In this document: one piece after another, positions 18,291-25,877 of the stretch
Position numbering within the stretch: the first letter of the stretch is position 1
Layout: every line of letters begins with the position of its first letter
From: an uncultured Lachnospiraceae bacterium
GTDB taxonomy: Bacteria > Bacillota > Clostridia > Lachnospirales > Lachnospiraceae
Assembly (NCBI GenBank): GCA_910579685.1
Contig: CAJTVN010000013.1
Coordinates: 47,575-111,574 of the forward strand
Direction of reading: 5' to 3'
DNA: 64,000 bases
Program-made: the position numbers and the translations under genes
The notes under the pieces: model-generated
Told to the model about the DNA's origin: nothing
The model's database searches: none
The model's input: the letters and a program-made list of their open reading frames with translations, nothing else

Positions 18291-18317
18291 CGAGTAGAGG
18301 AGATTTTCCTCTACTCG
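18291..18317. repeat. Perfect 11-bp inverted repeat after serA
   Basis: CGAGTAGAGGA (18291-18301) pairs perfectly with TCCTCTACTCG (18307-18317) across a 5-nt loop. No T-tract follows on either strand, so a classical terminator is not supported. It may be a transcript-end or stability structure. Confidence 0.5.
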
Positions 18318-18382
18318 CAGTACGCCCCAGAGGAACTTTTTCTTCCGGATTTTTCCGGCGTTTTCTTTGAACGCTGTTTGGC

Positions 18383-18673
18383 TCAAAAGAGGTCAAAGTC
18401 CTTGGTATCCGCCTTGAACTGCTGGTCTTTCTTTGCGAGAACCAGGCTTGCAAGATCCATATACTTGATGAAGATATCCTCCAGGGGTATCTTTTTTTCG
18501 TCAGCGATTTCCTGCATGACGGGTTTTAGAACCTCGAGCTGCTGGGAAATACGCACTTCTCCGGGTTCCACTTCCCCGATGACCCTGGCGGAGTAGGCAC
18601 TGATCCGGTTCAGGAGATCCTTGTCATCCTCGCTCAGAAAATCAAAATCTTTGGAATTTAATGTTTCATACAT
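18383..18673 (-). CDS. Uncharacterised 96-residue acidic protein
   Basis: The start at 18673 (MYETLNSKDFDFLSEDDK) is chosen because AAGGATGTGAGG precedes it. An upstream GTG at 18682 would sit on top of that site. The protein is highly charged, has no membrane segment and is predicted mostly helical. It is a single gene convergent with serA and divergent from glgB. I do not recognise a family. Codon use resembles neighbouring genes, which favours a real gene. Confidence 0.65.
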   Translation of the reverse strand: MYETLNSKDFDFLSEDDKDLLNRISAYSARVIGEVEPGEVRISQQLEVLKPVMQEIADEKKIPLEDIFIKYMDLASLVLAKKDQQFKADTKDFDLF

Positions 18674-18768
18674 TGGCCTCACATCCTTTTCTGTTGATCG
18701 TCACAGTTCATGCTCCCGGCCGGATTGACGTGTGAACTGTTTTTACTATGTAATATATCACTTCATGC

Positions 18769-18797
18769 TTGTGCTGTATAGATATCTTTGATAAAAT
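18769..18797 (+). promoter_or_regulatory. Promoter of glgB
   Basis: TTGTGC (18769-18774), 17 bp and TAAAAT (18792-18797) precede glgB. Confidence 0.45.
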
Positions 18798-18841
18798 AAT
18801 TCTAAAGATACATAAATCGAGGAAAAACGGAGGAGATTCCT

Positions 18842-21268
18842 ATGGATAATAAGCTGTATAAACTGATGAACTGGCCGCGGATAGAAGGGATTATTTATTC
18901 CGAGGAGGACAATCCCCATGAGGTGCTCGGCCCCCGCAGCGTGAGCGGCGGCACGTTATTTCAGGCCTTTTTTCCTGAGGCGGAATCCGTACAGCTGATC
19001 CTTAAGGGAAATAAGGGCAGGAAGATGGAGCGAATGGATGAGGCGGGATTTTTTGCCTGCCTGCTGCCCGGCAGGACTTCGGAGGATTACGAGTATGAGG
19101 TTCACTTTGCGGAAGGCGTTACGGAAAGGTTCAAGGATGCGTACCGCTATACTCCTGGTCTGGATAAACAGGATGTGGACAGGCTGAACGCAGGTATTTT
19201 TTATGAGTCCTATGAAAAGCTTGGCGCACATCCTATGACAATCGAAAGGACAGAGGGAACCGCTTTTGCCGTGTGGGCGCCCAATGCGGTGCGGGTGAGC
19301 GTGGTTGGCGATTTTAACCATTGGGACGGAAGAATCCATCAGATGCGAAGAAATCCGGAAAGCGGTGTTTTTGAGCTCTTTATTCCGGACGTGAAGCCGG
19401 GGGACTGCTATAAATATGAGATTAAGTCAAAAGGGGATATTCTCTGTCTCAAAGCGGATCCCTATGCCTTCGGCCAGCAGCTCCGCCCCGATTCCGCTTC
19501 CGTTGTGCGGGATCTCTCCTATGAATGGGGAGATGGCGAGTGGATGAGCGGCAGGCGCAAGCGGCAGGGAAGGGATGTCCCGGTCAGTGTTTACGAGATG
19601 TATCTCGGGTCTTTCCTGCGGGATGAGGAGACGGGAGAATATATGAATTACCGCAAGCTTGCCCCGGCTGTTGCGGACTATATCAAAGAAATGGGATATA
19701 CGCATGTGGAGCTGATGCCGGTGATGGAGCATCCCCTTGACGCTTCCTGGGGGTATCAGGTGATTGGTTATTATGCGCCTACGGCCAGATACGGGACGGC
19801 CGAGGATTTCATGTATTTCGTGGATACGCTGCACCAGGCAGGAATCGGAGTGATCCTGGACTGGGTTCCCGCCCATTTTCCAAGGGATATCTACGGGCTT
19901 TCCCGGTTTGACGGCACCTGTCTGTACGAGCATCTGGATCCAAGGCAGGGCTCGCACCCGCACTGGGGTACCCTGATCTATAATTACGGGAGGCCTCAGG
20001 TGGCCAATTATCTGATCTCCAATGCTTTGTATTGGGTGGAAAAATACCATGTGGACGGCATCCGGATGGATGCGGTGGCCTCCATGCTGTATCTGGACTA
20101 TGGAAAGAAGGACGGGGAGTGGGTCGCAAATATTTACGGAGGCCATGAAAATCTGGAGGCCATGGAATTTCTCAAGCATCTCAACTCCATCATGAAAAAA
20201 CGCAATCCCGGTGTTTACATGATTGCGGAGGAGTCCACCGCATGGCCCAAGATCACGGGCGATCTCGAGCAGGACGGTCTTGGTTTTGACATGAAGTGGA
20301 ATATGGGGCTTATGAATGATTATCTGACTTATATCGGTTATGACCCGTATTTCAGGGCCCACCATCACAACGAGCTCACTTTCAGTATGATTTATGCGTA
20401 CAGTGAAAACTTTATGTCCGTGTTTTCTCATGACGAGGTCGTACACGGAAAGTCCACTATGATCGGCAAGATGCCGGGCGTGATTGAGGACAAGTTTGCA
20501 AACCTGCGGCTGACCTATGGGTATCTTATGACCCATCCCGGCAAAAAACTGCTGTTTATGGGACAGGATATTGCGGAGTTTAAGGAGTTTGACGAGACCA
20601 GACAGGTGGAGTGGGGGCTTTTGCAGCACAGGGAACATAAGGGGATCAATCAGCTGGTAAAGGATCTGAATTTCCTGTACAGAGAAAAGCCGGCTCTGTA
20701 TGAGAAGGACACCTCCCCGGAGGGATTTGAGTGGATCAACTGCATTTCTCCTGAAAAATGTATGCTTGCCTTTGTGCGTAAGGGTGAACGTGTGGAGGAC
20801 ACGCTGCTGGTGGTGGCCAATTTTGCGGGGGCAGAACAGGAATTTACCATAGGCGTGCCTTACGAGGGAAAGTACAAGGAACTGATCAATACGGATAACA
20901 AGATCTATGGAGGAAAGAGCAGTCCTCAGACCCGGGCAAAGGCCGCCAGGGAAGAGGAGGCGGACGGCAGGGAATGCTCGCTCACGGTAACGATAGCGCC
21001 TTTGTCCCTGGTAATTTATTCCTATGTTCCTTATACCAGAAGGGAAAGGCTGGAGATTGAGAAGCGAAAGGCCGAGAAGGAGGCAAAGGAACAGGCAAGG
21101 CTGGCGGAAGAGCAGGCGGCCCAGGCGAGGGAGGAAGTTCTGGCAGCCCAGAAGGCTTTGGAAGAAGCCAGGGAAAAGGCGGCTTTGGCCGAAGAGCTGG
21201 CAGCCACCTCACTGGAAAGGGCAAGGCAGGCGGAGGAAGAACTAAAGTCCCTCAAAAAGGGAAGATAG
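18842..21268 (+). CDS. glgB: 1,4-alpha-glucan branching enzyme with C-terminal coiled-coil extension
   Basis: GlgB introduces alpha-1,6 branches into glycogen. The 808-residue protein has two N-terminal beta domains, including the CBM48-like TAFAVWAPNAVRVSVVGDFN. The GH13 barrel carries the nucleophile in DGIRMDAVASMLYLD, the acid/base Glu in MIAEESTAWP and FSHDEVVHGKSTM. A C-terminal beta domain ends near residue 732. The last ~75 residues are an Ala/Glu/Arg/Lys-rich coiled coil with no place in the usual enzyme of about 620-730 residues. No other glycogen genes are in the window. The start follows CGGAGGAGATTCC. Confidence 0.95.
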   Translation: MDNKLYKLMNWPRIEGIIYSEEDNPHEVLGPRSVSGGTLFQAFFPEAESVQLILKGNKGRKMERMDEAGFFACLLPGRTSEDYEYEVHFAEGVTERFKDAYRYTPGLDKQDVDRLNAGIFYESYEKLGAHPMTIERTEGTAFAVWAPNAVRVSVVGDFNHWDGRIHQMRRNPESGVFELFIPDVKPGDCYKYEIKSKGDILCLKADPYAFGQQLRPDSASVVRDLSYEWGDGEWMSGRRKRQGRDVPVSVYEMYLGSFLRDEETGEYMNYRKLAPAVADYIKEMGYTHVELMPVMEHPLDASWGYQVIGYYAPTARYGTAEDFMYFVDTLHQAGIGVILDWVPAHFPRDIYGLSRFDGTCLYEHLDPRQGSHPHWGTLIYNYGRPQVANYLISNALYWVEKYHVDGIRMDAVASMLYLDYGKKDGEWVANIYGGHENLEAMEFLKHLNSIMKKRNPGVYMIAEESTAWPKITGDLEQDGLGFDMKWNMGLMNDYLTYIGYDPYFRAHHHNELTFSMIYAYSENFMSVFSHDEVVHGKSTMIGKMPGVIEDKFANLRLTYGYLMTHPGKKLLFMGQDIAEFKEFDETRQVEWGLLQHREHKGINQLVKDLNFLYREKPALYEKDTSPEGFEWINCISPEKCMLAFVRKGERVEDTLLVVANFAGAEQEFTIGVPYEGKYKELINTDNKIYGGKSSPQTRAKAAREEEADGRECSLTVTIAPLSLVIYSYVPYTRRERLEIEKRKAEKEAKEQARLAEEQAAQAREEVLAAQKALEEAREKAALAEELAATSLERARQAEEELKSLKKGR

Positions 21269-21283
21269 GTGGTGAATATCCCT

Positions 21284-22126
21284 ATGAGTGATATGGAATA
21301 TGTGGATCGCGGAATCATAGAAAAGTTTTTGGAAGAGCTGCCGGAGAAGGCGTTCCGGCTTGGAATCCGCATTGTCCTGGCTTTTCTGGTGCTTCTGATC
21401 GGGATACAGATGATCAGACTGGTCCGCAGCATCCTGAGAAAGGCTTTAAAACGCGGCAGGGTGGATGAGAGCGCAGTGCGGTTTATCGATTCCTTTGTGA
21501 AATACGGTCTCTATTTCCTGCTGGTTATCCTGATCGCCTCCTGGATGGGAGTGGATGCCGCCAGCATTATAGCGCTCCTTGGCTCTGCAAGCGTGGCTAT
21601 CGGCCTTGCGCTCCAGGGGAGCCTTAGCAATCTGGCCGGGGGAGTTCTGATTCTGATTTTAAAGCCCTTTACCATAGGAGATTATATCCGGGACGGCCAG
21701 GGTAACGAGGGCACGGTGGATACCATTGACGTCTTTTACACGCATCTGGTCACGCCGGATAATAAGGCCGTCGTGCTTCCCAACGGGACTCTTGCGGGGG
21801 GATGCATCACGAATTATACGCAGTGCGATAAGAGAAGAATCGACATTCCGATCGGCATAGCCTATGAGGAGGATATCCGCAGGGCAAAGGATATCCTCCT
21901 TCAGGTGCTGTGCGGCGAACCCGGCATTTTACAGGAAGAGGATATGAGAGTGTTCGTGGACAGCTTTGCCGACAGCTCCGTGCTTCTTACCGTGAGAGGA
22001 TGGGCAAAAAAGGAGGATTTCTGGGAGACGAAGTGGCGTTTGACAGAGGAGATCAAATATGCGCTGGATGATGCCGGAATCCGGATTCCGTTTCCTCAGA
22101 TGGATGTGCATCTGGACAGGCAGTAA
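21284..22126 (+). CDS. mscS: Small-conductance mechanosensitive channel (MscS family)
   Basis: The protein is about 280 residues with three membrane helices (about 25-45, 64-84 and 90-125). The pore helix has the Gly/Ala-rich LLGSASVAIGLALQGSLSNLAGG pattern (broken here by a shorter quote: SVAIGLALQGSLSNLAGG). The beta domain begins KPFTIGDYI. Such channels release solutes on hypo-osmotic shock. I start at the ATG at 21284 behind AGGTGG. GTG codons at 21269 and 21272 are alternatives and would abut the glgB stop directly. It is probably co-transcribed with glgB. Confidence 0.93.
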   Translation: MSDMEYVDRGIIEKFLEELPEKAFRLGIRIVLAFLVLLIGIQMIRLVRSILRKALKRGRVDESAVRFIDSFVKYGLYFLLVILIASWMGVDAASIIALLGSASVAIGLALQGSLSNLAGGVLILILKPFTIGDYIRDGQGNEGTVDTIDVFYTHLVTPDNKAVVLPNGTLAGGCITNYTQCDKRRIDIPIGIAYEEDIRRAKDILLQVLCGEPGILQEEDMRVFVDSFADSSVLLTVRGWAKKEDFWETKWRLTEEIKYALDDAGIRIPFPQMDVHLDRQ

Positions 22127-22156
22127 CAAGTTTTTCGCAAAATATGAAAATAGTAC

Positions 22157-22185
22157 TTGCCAAATGCGTTTGTTGCGGGTATAAT
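22157..22185 (+). promoter_or_regulatory. Promoter of tRNA-Thr
   Basis: TTGCCA (22157-22162), a 17-bp spacer and TATAAT (22180-22185) lie 19 bp before the tRNA. Confidence 0.7.
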
Positions 22186-22203
22186 GATTTTGTTGTGAAA
22201 CAA

Positions 22204-22276
22204 GCTGGAATAGCGCAGTTGGTAGCGCAACTGATTCGTAATCAGTAGGTCGAGGGTTCAAGTCCCTTTTCCAGCT
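22204..22276 (+). tRNA. tRNA-Thr (anticodon CGT)
   Basis: A full cloverleaf can be drawn. The 7-bp acceptor stem is GCTGGAA/TTCCAGC, the D-stem GCGC/GCGC, the anticodon stem ACTGA/TCAGT with loop TTCGTAA (anticodon CGT at 22237-22239), and the T-arm GAGGG-TTCAAGT-CCCTT. The discriminator base is T and the CCA end is not encoded. It reads ACG threonine codons. An accessory AT-rich segment follows, as is common at tRNA 3' ends, but I found no duplicated 3' end. Confidence 0.96.
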
Positions 22277-22321
22277 CTTTGTAAACTCATAGATGCCGGT
22301 TTTTGGCAATTTTATAAAAAG

Positions 22322-22352
22322 GTAATCAGACATTTGTTTGATTGCTTTTTTT
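22322..22352 (+). terminator. Terminator after tRNA-Thr
   Basis: A 10-bp stem (GTAATCAGAC at 22322-22331 with GTTTGATTGC at 22336-22345, including G-T pairs) with an ATTT loop is followed by seven T's. Confidence 0.75.
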
Positions 22353-22498
22353 GTGTGCAGGCCCGCATATGGAAATCCGCACCATTTGAAAAAGTAAATT
22401 CCTATATCCACCGACCTCTCGATTTCGTGAAAAAGATAATGAAGCAGAGAGGTGAATGTGTTAGAATAAATATAATTATTCAGGAGGGGGAAGTACAA

Positions 22499-23443
22499 AT
22501 GTCAAAGGTTTGTCCAAAATGCGGAAGAGAGTTTATGAGTAGCAGAACCGGTAAATGTCCGATTTGTGAGGTCGCTTTGGTGGAAGGGGTAGATAATTCA
22601 GAAGCGGCAAGGAAAGAGCGTCTGAGAGAACTAAAGGAGAGAGAGTTGGGGAACACAGGTTCTCAGACAAGACAAAACCAGTCACAATCAAATCAGAAAT
22701 CGGTTCAGAATCAGGGAGCCTACAGAGAAAATCAAAACACGGATTTGGGGATGAAAAATAAGCCGGTTTCGTCCGGGCCATCCGGATTAAGTATTGCGGC
22801 GCTTATCTTTTCGTTTTTTGGCTGTTTATCATTTGTAGGTACTATATTAGCTATAATTGATTTGTGCATAAAAGATGGAAAGAAAAAGATTTGTTCGGTT
22901 ATAGCGTTGATTATTACATTTTTGTGGTGTTTTTTTATAATAATGGTTATTATTGGCTCTGGCAGCGAAAAGCCAAAGGCAGTTACTGCATCTTCAAATG
23001 GAAGAACCACAACTCAGCAGGCAGATACGCAAAGCGGAGAATCCTCAAAGGATACTTTTGGATTAATGGAAACGGCAGAGATGAATGACATTCAGGTTAC
23101 CATGACGAACTATAAGGAAAGCGCCGGATCAGAATGGAATTCTCCGGCAAGCGGTAATGTATTTGTTTTGGTGGAATTTGAGATTGTAAATAATTCTGAT
23201 TCCGATCTTGCAATAAGCAGTATGCTTAGTTTTGAGGCTTATGCGGATGATTATGCGGCGAATTCATCGTTAACGGCTTTGCTTGAAAATGACCAGAACC
23301 AGCTTGACGGTTCCATTGCGTCAGGAAAAAGAATGCGGGGATGGGTGGGGTACGAAGTCCCTTCTGGTTGGAGAACGTTGGAAGTCCATTTTACTGATAA
23401 TGTCTGGAGCAGTAACAAATTCAAGTTTTTCGTTCAAAAGTAA
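22499..23443 (+). CDS. Zinc-ribbon membrane protein with C-terminal DUF4352-like domain
   Basis: The ATG at 22499 follows CAGGAGGGGG, giving 314 residues. An N-terminal zinc ribbon (KVCPKCGREFMSSRTGKCPIC) is followed by a Gln/Asn/Ser-rich linker. Two hydrophobic segments lie at about 98-122 and 133-157. An extracytoplasmic immunoglobulin-like domain of the DUF4352 type includes NVFVLVEFEIVNNSDSDLAI. The layout suggests a membrane sensor or surface protein of unknown function. Its codon use is more AT-rich than the flanking housekeeping genes, consistent with recent acquisition beside the tRNA. Confidence 0.75.
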   Translation: MSKVCPKCGREFMSSRTGKCPICEVALVEGVDNSEAARKERLRELKERELGNTGSQTRQNQSQSNQKSVQNQGAYRENQNTDLGMKNKPVSSGPSGLSIAALIFSFFGCLSFVGTILAIIDLCIKDGKKKICSVIALIITFLWCFFIIMVIIGSGSEKPKAVTASSNGRTTTQQADTQSGESSKDTFGLMETAEMNDIQVTMTNYKESAGSEWNSPASGNVFVLVEFEIVNNSDSDLAISSMLSFEAYADDYAANSSLTALLENDQNQLDGSIASGKRMRGWVGYEVPSGWRTLEVHFTDNVWSSNKFKFFVQK

Positions 23444-23470
23444 ACTCCCTTTTCGGAATTTCCTGTTTGT

Positions 23471-24127
23471 TTAGATTACTATAACAACTGCGAAGATGGA
23501 TGTTGGACGATCGAAAAGGCCCAAAGACGGATAAACCAGGTAGTCTGCATGGAAGATGCCTATTCTTTGATTTTATAAAATGGGGGAAATGTCATCGGCT
23601 TTGCAATGGGCTATTTTAAACAGTATGATGATATTATCGGGTATACGTTAGAAGAAATCCTGATTGCTTCACCATATCAGCATCAAGGAATTGGTAGTTG
23701 GTTTGCCGGCTCTTCTGTGTCTTACAACGGCTTCCTACAAGCATTGCTGCTGGGTGATGCGGAGGCCATGAATGCTGACATGAACCGTGTGGCCCTTGCC
23801 ACCTTTAGCTTCTTTGATGTCGGGAAAAAGCCTTTCGGGACGGCGGATCCGGAGCGCTTTTACCGCAGTTTCGTGTTGGGGCTGATGGCGGAGCTGTCGG
23901 ACAAGTACGTTATCACCTCCAACCGGGAGAGCGGCTTTGGCAGGTATGATGTTATGTTAGAGCCAAGGAAAGCATCCAGGGATGATGCTGTTATCATGGA
24001 GTTTAAGGTACAGGGCACAAAAGAAAAGGAGCTGTCCGATACCGTATCCGCTGTCCTGCGGCAGATCGACGAAAAGGACTATCAGGCATCACTAATGGCA
24101 AAGGGGATGTACTTGGATATAGTTTAG
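23471..24127 (+). pseudogene. Chimeric relic: GNAT acetyltransferase fragment joined to PD-(D/E)XK nuclease fragment
   Basis: One reading frame runs through two unrelated remnants. The segment from about 23471 to 23700 encodes a GNAT-like piece (NVIGFAMGYF...EEILIASPYQHQGIGS, where QHQGIG is the acetyl-CoA loop), interrupted by a TAA at 23576-23578 and lacking a start. From about 23700 the frame switches to the C-terminal part of an AAA-ATPase-like/PD-(D/E)XK family protein, with FYRSFVLGLMAEL, ESGFGRYDVML and the nuclease core VIMEFKV. It ends before the usual C-terminal strand. The ATG at 23606 could still yield 173 residues. The fusion looks like deletion debris rather than a designed protein. 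Confidence 0.75.
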
Positions 24128-24131
24128 GATT

Positions 24132-24167
24132 AAAAATAGGGAACTGGATTTCAGCTCCCTATTTTTT
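24132..24167. terminator. Bidirectional terminator between the relic and the ABC permease
   Basis: AAAAATAGGGA (24132-24142) pairs with TCCCTATTTTT (24156-24166), with an inner CTG/CAG pairing and a GATTT loop. It is flanked by A's and T's and can terminate both convergent transcripts. Confidence 0.8.
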
Positions 24168-24980
24168 CTTTTTATAAAGGTGTTCCAGATATTGGATCCC
24201 TTGATAAAGCCCCATGGCGATCACGCACAGGATGATAATGGAGGTTATCACCATGTTGAGCTGGAAGACCTGAGAGCCATAAATAATCAGATATCCAAGC
24301 CCTCTTCTTGCGGCAAGAAACTCGCCGATGATAACGCCCACAAGGGCAAGGCCGACATTGACCTTCATGTTGCTCAAAATGGCCGGGATGGAAGACGGAA
24401 GCACCACCTTTGTAAGGGCGGTAAAACGGCCTCCTCCAAGGGTATAGATGAGCTTCAGCTTTTCCTCGGGGGTGGACTTGAACACGGTGTACAGGCTGAT
24501 TATGGATCCGAACAGCGCAACGGAAATCCCGGCAACGATGATGGTGTCGATCCCGGTGCCAAGCCATACGATAAAAAGCGGTGCGAGAGCGGACTTTGGA
24601 AGGCTGTTTAGCACCACCAGATAAGGCTCGAAGATCTCGGACAGAGTCCTTGAGTACCACAGGACGGTGGCGGCAAGCAGGCTGATCAGGGTGATGAGGA
24701 AAAAGCTCACAAGCGTCTCCATTACCGTAATTCCCGTGTTTGCAGCAAAGGAGCCGTCCTTAAGCATTTCCAGGAAATAGGAGGCCACAAGAGACGGACT
24801 GCTGAAGAAAAAGGTGTCGATCAGGCGGAAACGGGCGGCAAGCTCCCAGACCAGCAAAAAAAGAAACAGCACGAGAAACCTCATTATGGTGATGAAATGA
24901 TGATGTTGTCTGTGCTTTTTTATATAAAGCCTCTGTGCAGGTGACATTTCCTCAGGTACAGGTTTTTGATTCGTATTCAT
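24159..24980 (-). CDS. ABC transporter permease, SsuC/TauC/ThiX type
   Basis: The start at 24980 is fixed by GGAAGGAGATTTC, giving 273 residues, and overlaps the upstream ATPase gene by 29 bp. About six membrane helices are visible. The cytoplasmic EAA-type loop runs STPEEKLKLIYTLGGGRFTALTKVVLPSSIP. The family imports small substrates such as sulfonates, nitrate, riboflavin or pyrimidine moieties of thiamin. No substrate-binding protein gene is adjacent, so the substrate cannot be assigned. Confidence 0.9.
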   Translation of the reverse strand: MNTNQKPVPEEMSPAQRLYIKKHRQHHHFITIMRFLVLFLFLLVWELAARFRLIDTFFFSSPSLVASYFLEMLKDGSFAANTGITVMETLVSFFLITLISLLAATVLWYSRTLSEIFEPYLVVLNSLPKSALAPLFIVWLGTGIDTIIVAGISVALFGSIISLYTVFKSTPEEKLKLIYTLGGGRFTALTKVVLPSSIPAILSNMKVNVGLALVGVIIGEFLAARRGLGYLIIYGSQVFQLNMVITSIIILCVIAMGLYQGIQYLEHLYKKKK

Positions 24981-25728
24981 CTGAAATCTCCTTCCAAAGC
25001 AATGAAAAGTAGTCCTTAAATTCCGGCGCATTCCTGGCAGCCAAAAGAGAGTCGTCCGTAAGGCTCAGCGAGATATCAATCTGTCTTTTTATGGTCGCAG
25101 GACGCTTTGAGAGTACGATGATTCTGTCCGACAGGGAGATGGCCTCCGACAGGTCATGAGTGATGAGAAGGGCCGTGATTCTGGCGTCCTTGATGATCCG
25201 TCCGATATCGCCGGAAACTATAAGACGGCTCTGATAATCCAGGGCGCTGAACGGCTCATCCAAAAGAAGAAGCTCCGGCTCCATTACCATGGTCCGGATC
25301 AGGGCTGCTCTCTGGCGCATGCCTCCTGAGAGCTCTCCCGGCTTTTTATCCTTAAATTTATAAAGTCCATAGTCATTAAGAAGCTTTAAGGCAAGCTCTT
25401 CCTTTGCCCTGGTGAGCGTTCCATTGATCTCGGGGCCAAGCAGGATATTTTTCAGTATGGTACGCCATTCGAAGAGATGGTCCTGCTGGAGCATATAGCC
25501 AATCCTTGCCTTTGTGTGATCCGGCATGAGGATTTCGCCGGACTGCGGCTTACAAAGGCCGCAGATCAGAGACAGGAGAGTGGATTTGCCACAGCCGCTG
25601 GGACCCACGACGGCAACAAATTCTCCTTCCCTTATCTGAAATGATATATTACGCAAGGCCTGTGTTTCGCCGCTGAGACTATGATAGGAAAAACATACAT
25701 TCCGGCAGGTCAAAATAGGCTGATTCAT
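24952..25728 (-). CDS. ABC transporter ATP-binding protein, SsuB/TauB/ThiZ type
   Basis: This 258-residue ATPase has Walker A (GPSGCGKST), Q-loop (GYMLQQDHLFEW), signature (LSGGMRQRAALIRTM), Walker B (LLLLDEPFSALD) and the switch His (LLITHDLSEA). It belongs to the nitrate/sulfonate/HMP importer group. It is the first gene of a two-gene minus-strand operon with its permease. GGAGGG precedes the ATG. The canonical third component, a periplasmic-type binding protein, is missing here and must be encoded elsewhere or be absent. Confidence 0.93.
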   Translation of the reverse strand: MNQPILTCRNVCFSYHSLSGETQALRNISFQIREGEFVAVVGPSGCGKSTLLSLICGLCKPQSGEILMPDHTKARIGYMLQQDHLFEWRTILKNILLGPEINGTLTRAKEELALKLLNDYGLYKFKDKKPGELSGGMRQRAALIRTMVMEPELLLLDEPFSALDYQSRLIVSGDIGRIIKDARITALLITHDLSEAISLSDRIIVLSKRPATIKRQIDISLSLTDDSLLAARNAPEFKDYFSLLWKEISDEYESKTCT

Positions 25729-25815
25729 AATTATCCCTCCAATTTCATATACTTTAGTTTATGATTTTCTGGAATTTTGGTGTGAAATCTGATGCAAATA
25801 CTTTCCTGTAAAAGA

Positions 25816-25844
25816 TTGAAAAGGGGAAAAAAATGTGGTAGTAT
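25816..25844 (+). promoter_or_regulatory. Promoter of argH operon
   Basis: TTGAAA (25816-25821), 17 bp and TAGTAT (25839-25844) lie 33 bp before the argH start codon. Confidence 0.6.
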
Positions 25845-25877
25845 CAATTTCAGATTTCAGAACCGGAGGTAATCAGC

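Noticed and set aside
22277..22321. Possible duplicated tRNA end marking an integrated element
   Set aside because: I looked for another copy of the tRNA-Thr 3' end between here and 24200 and saw none, and no integrase gene is present.
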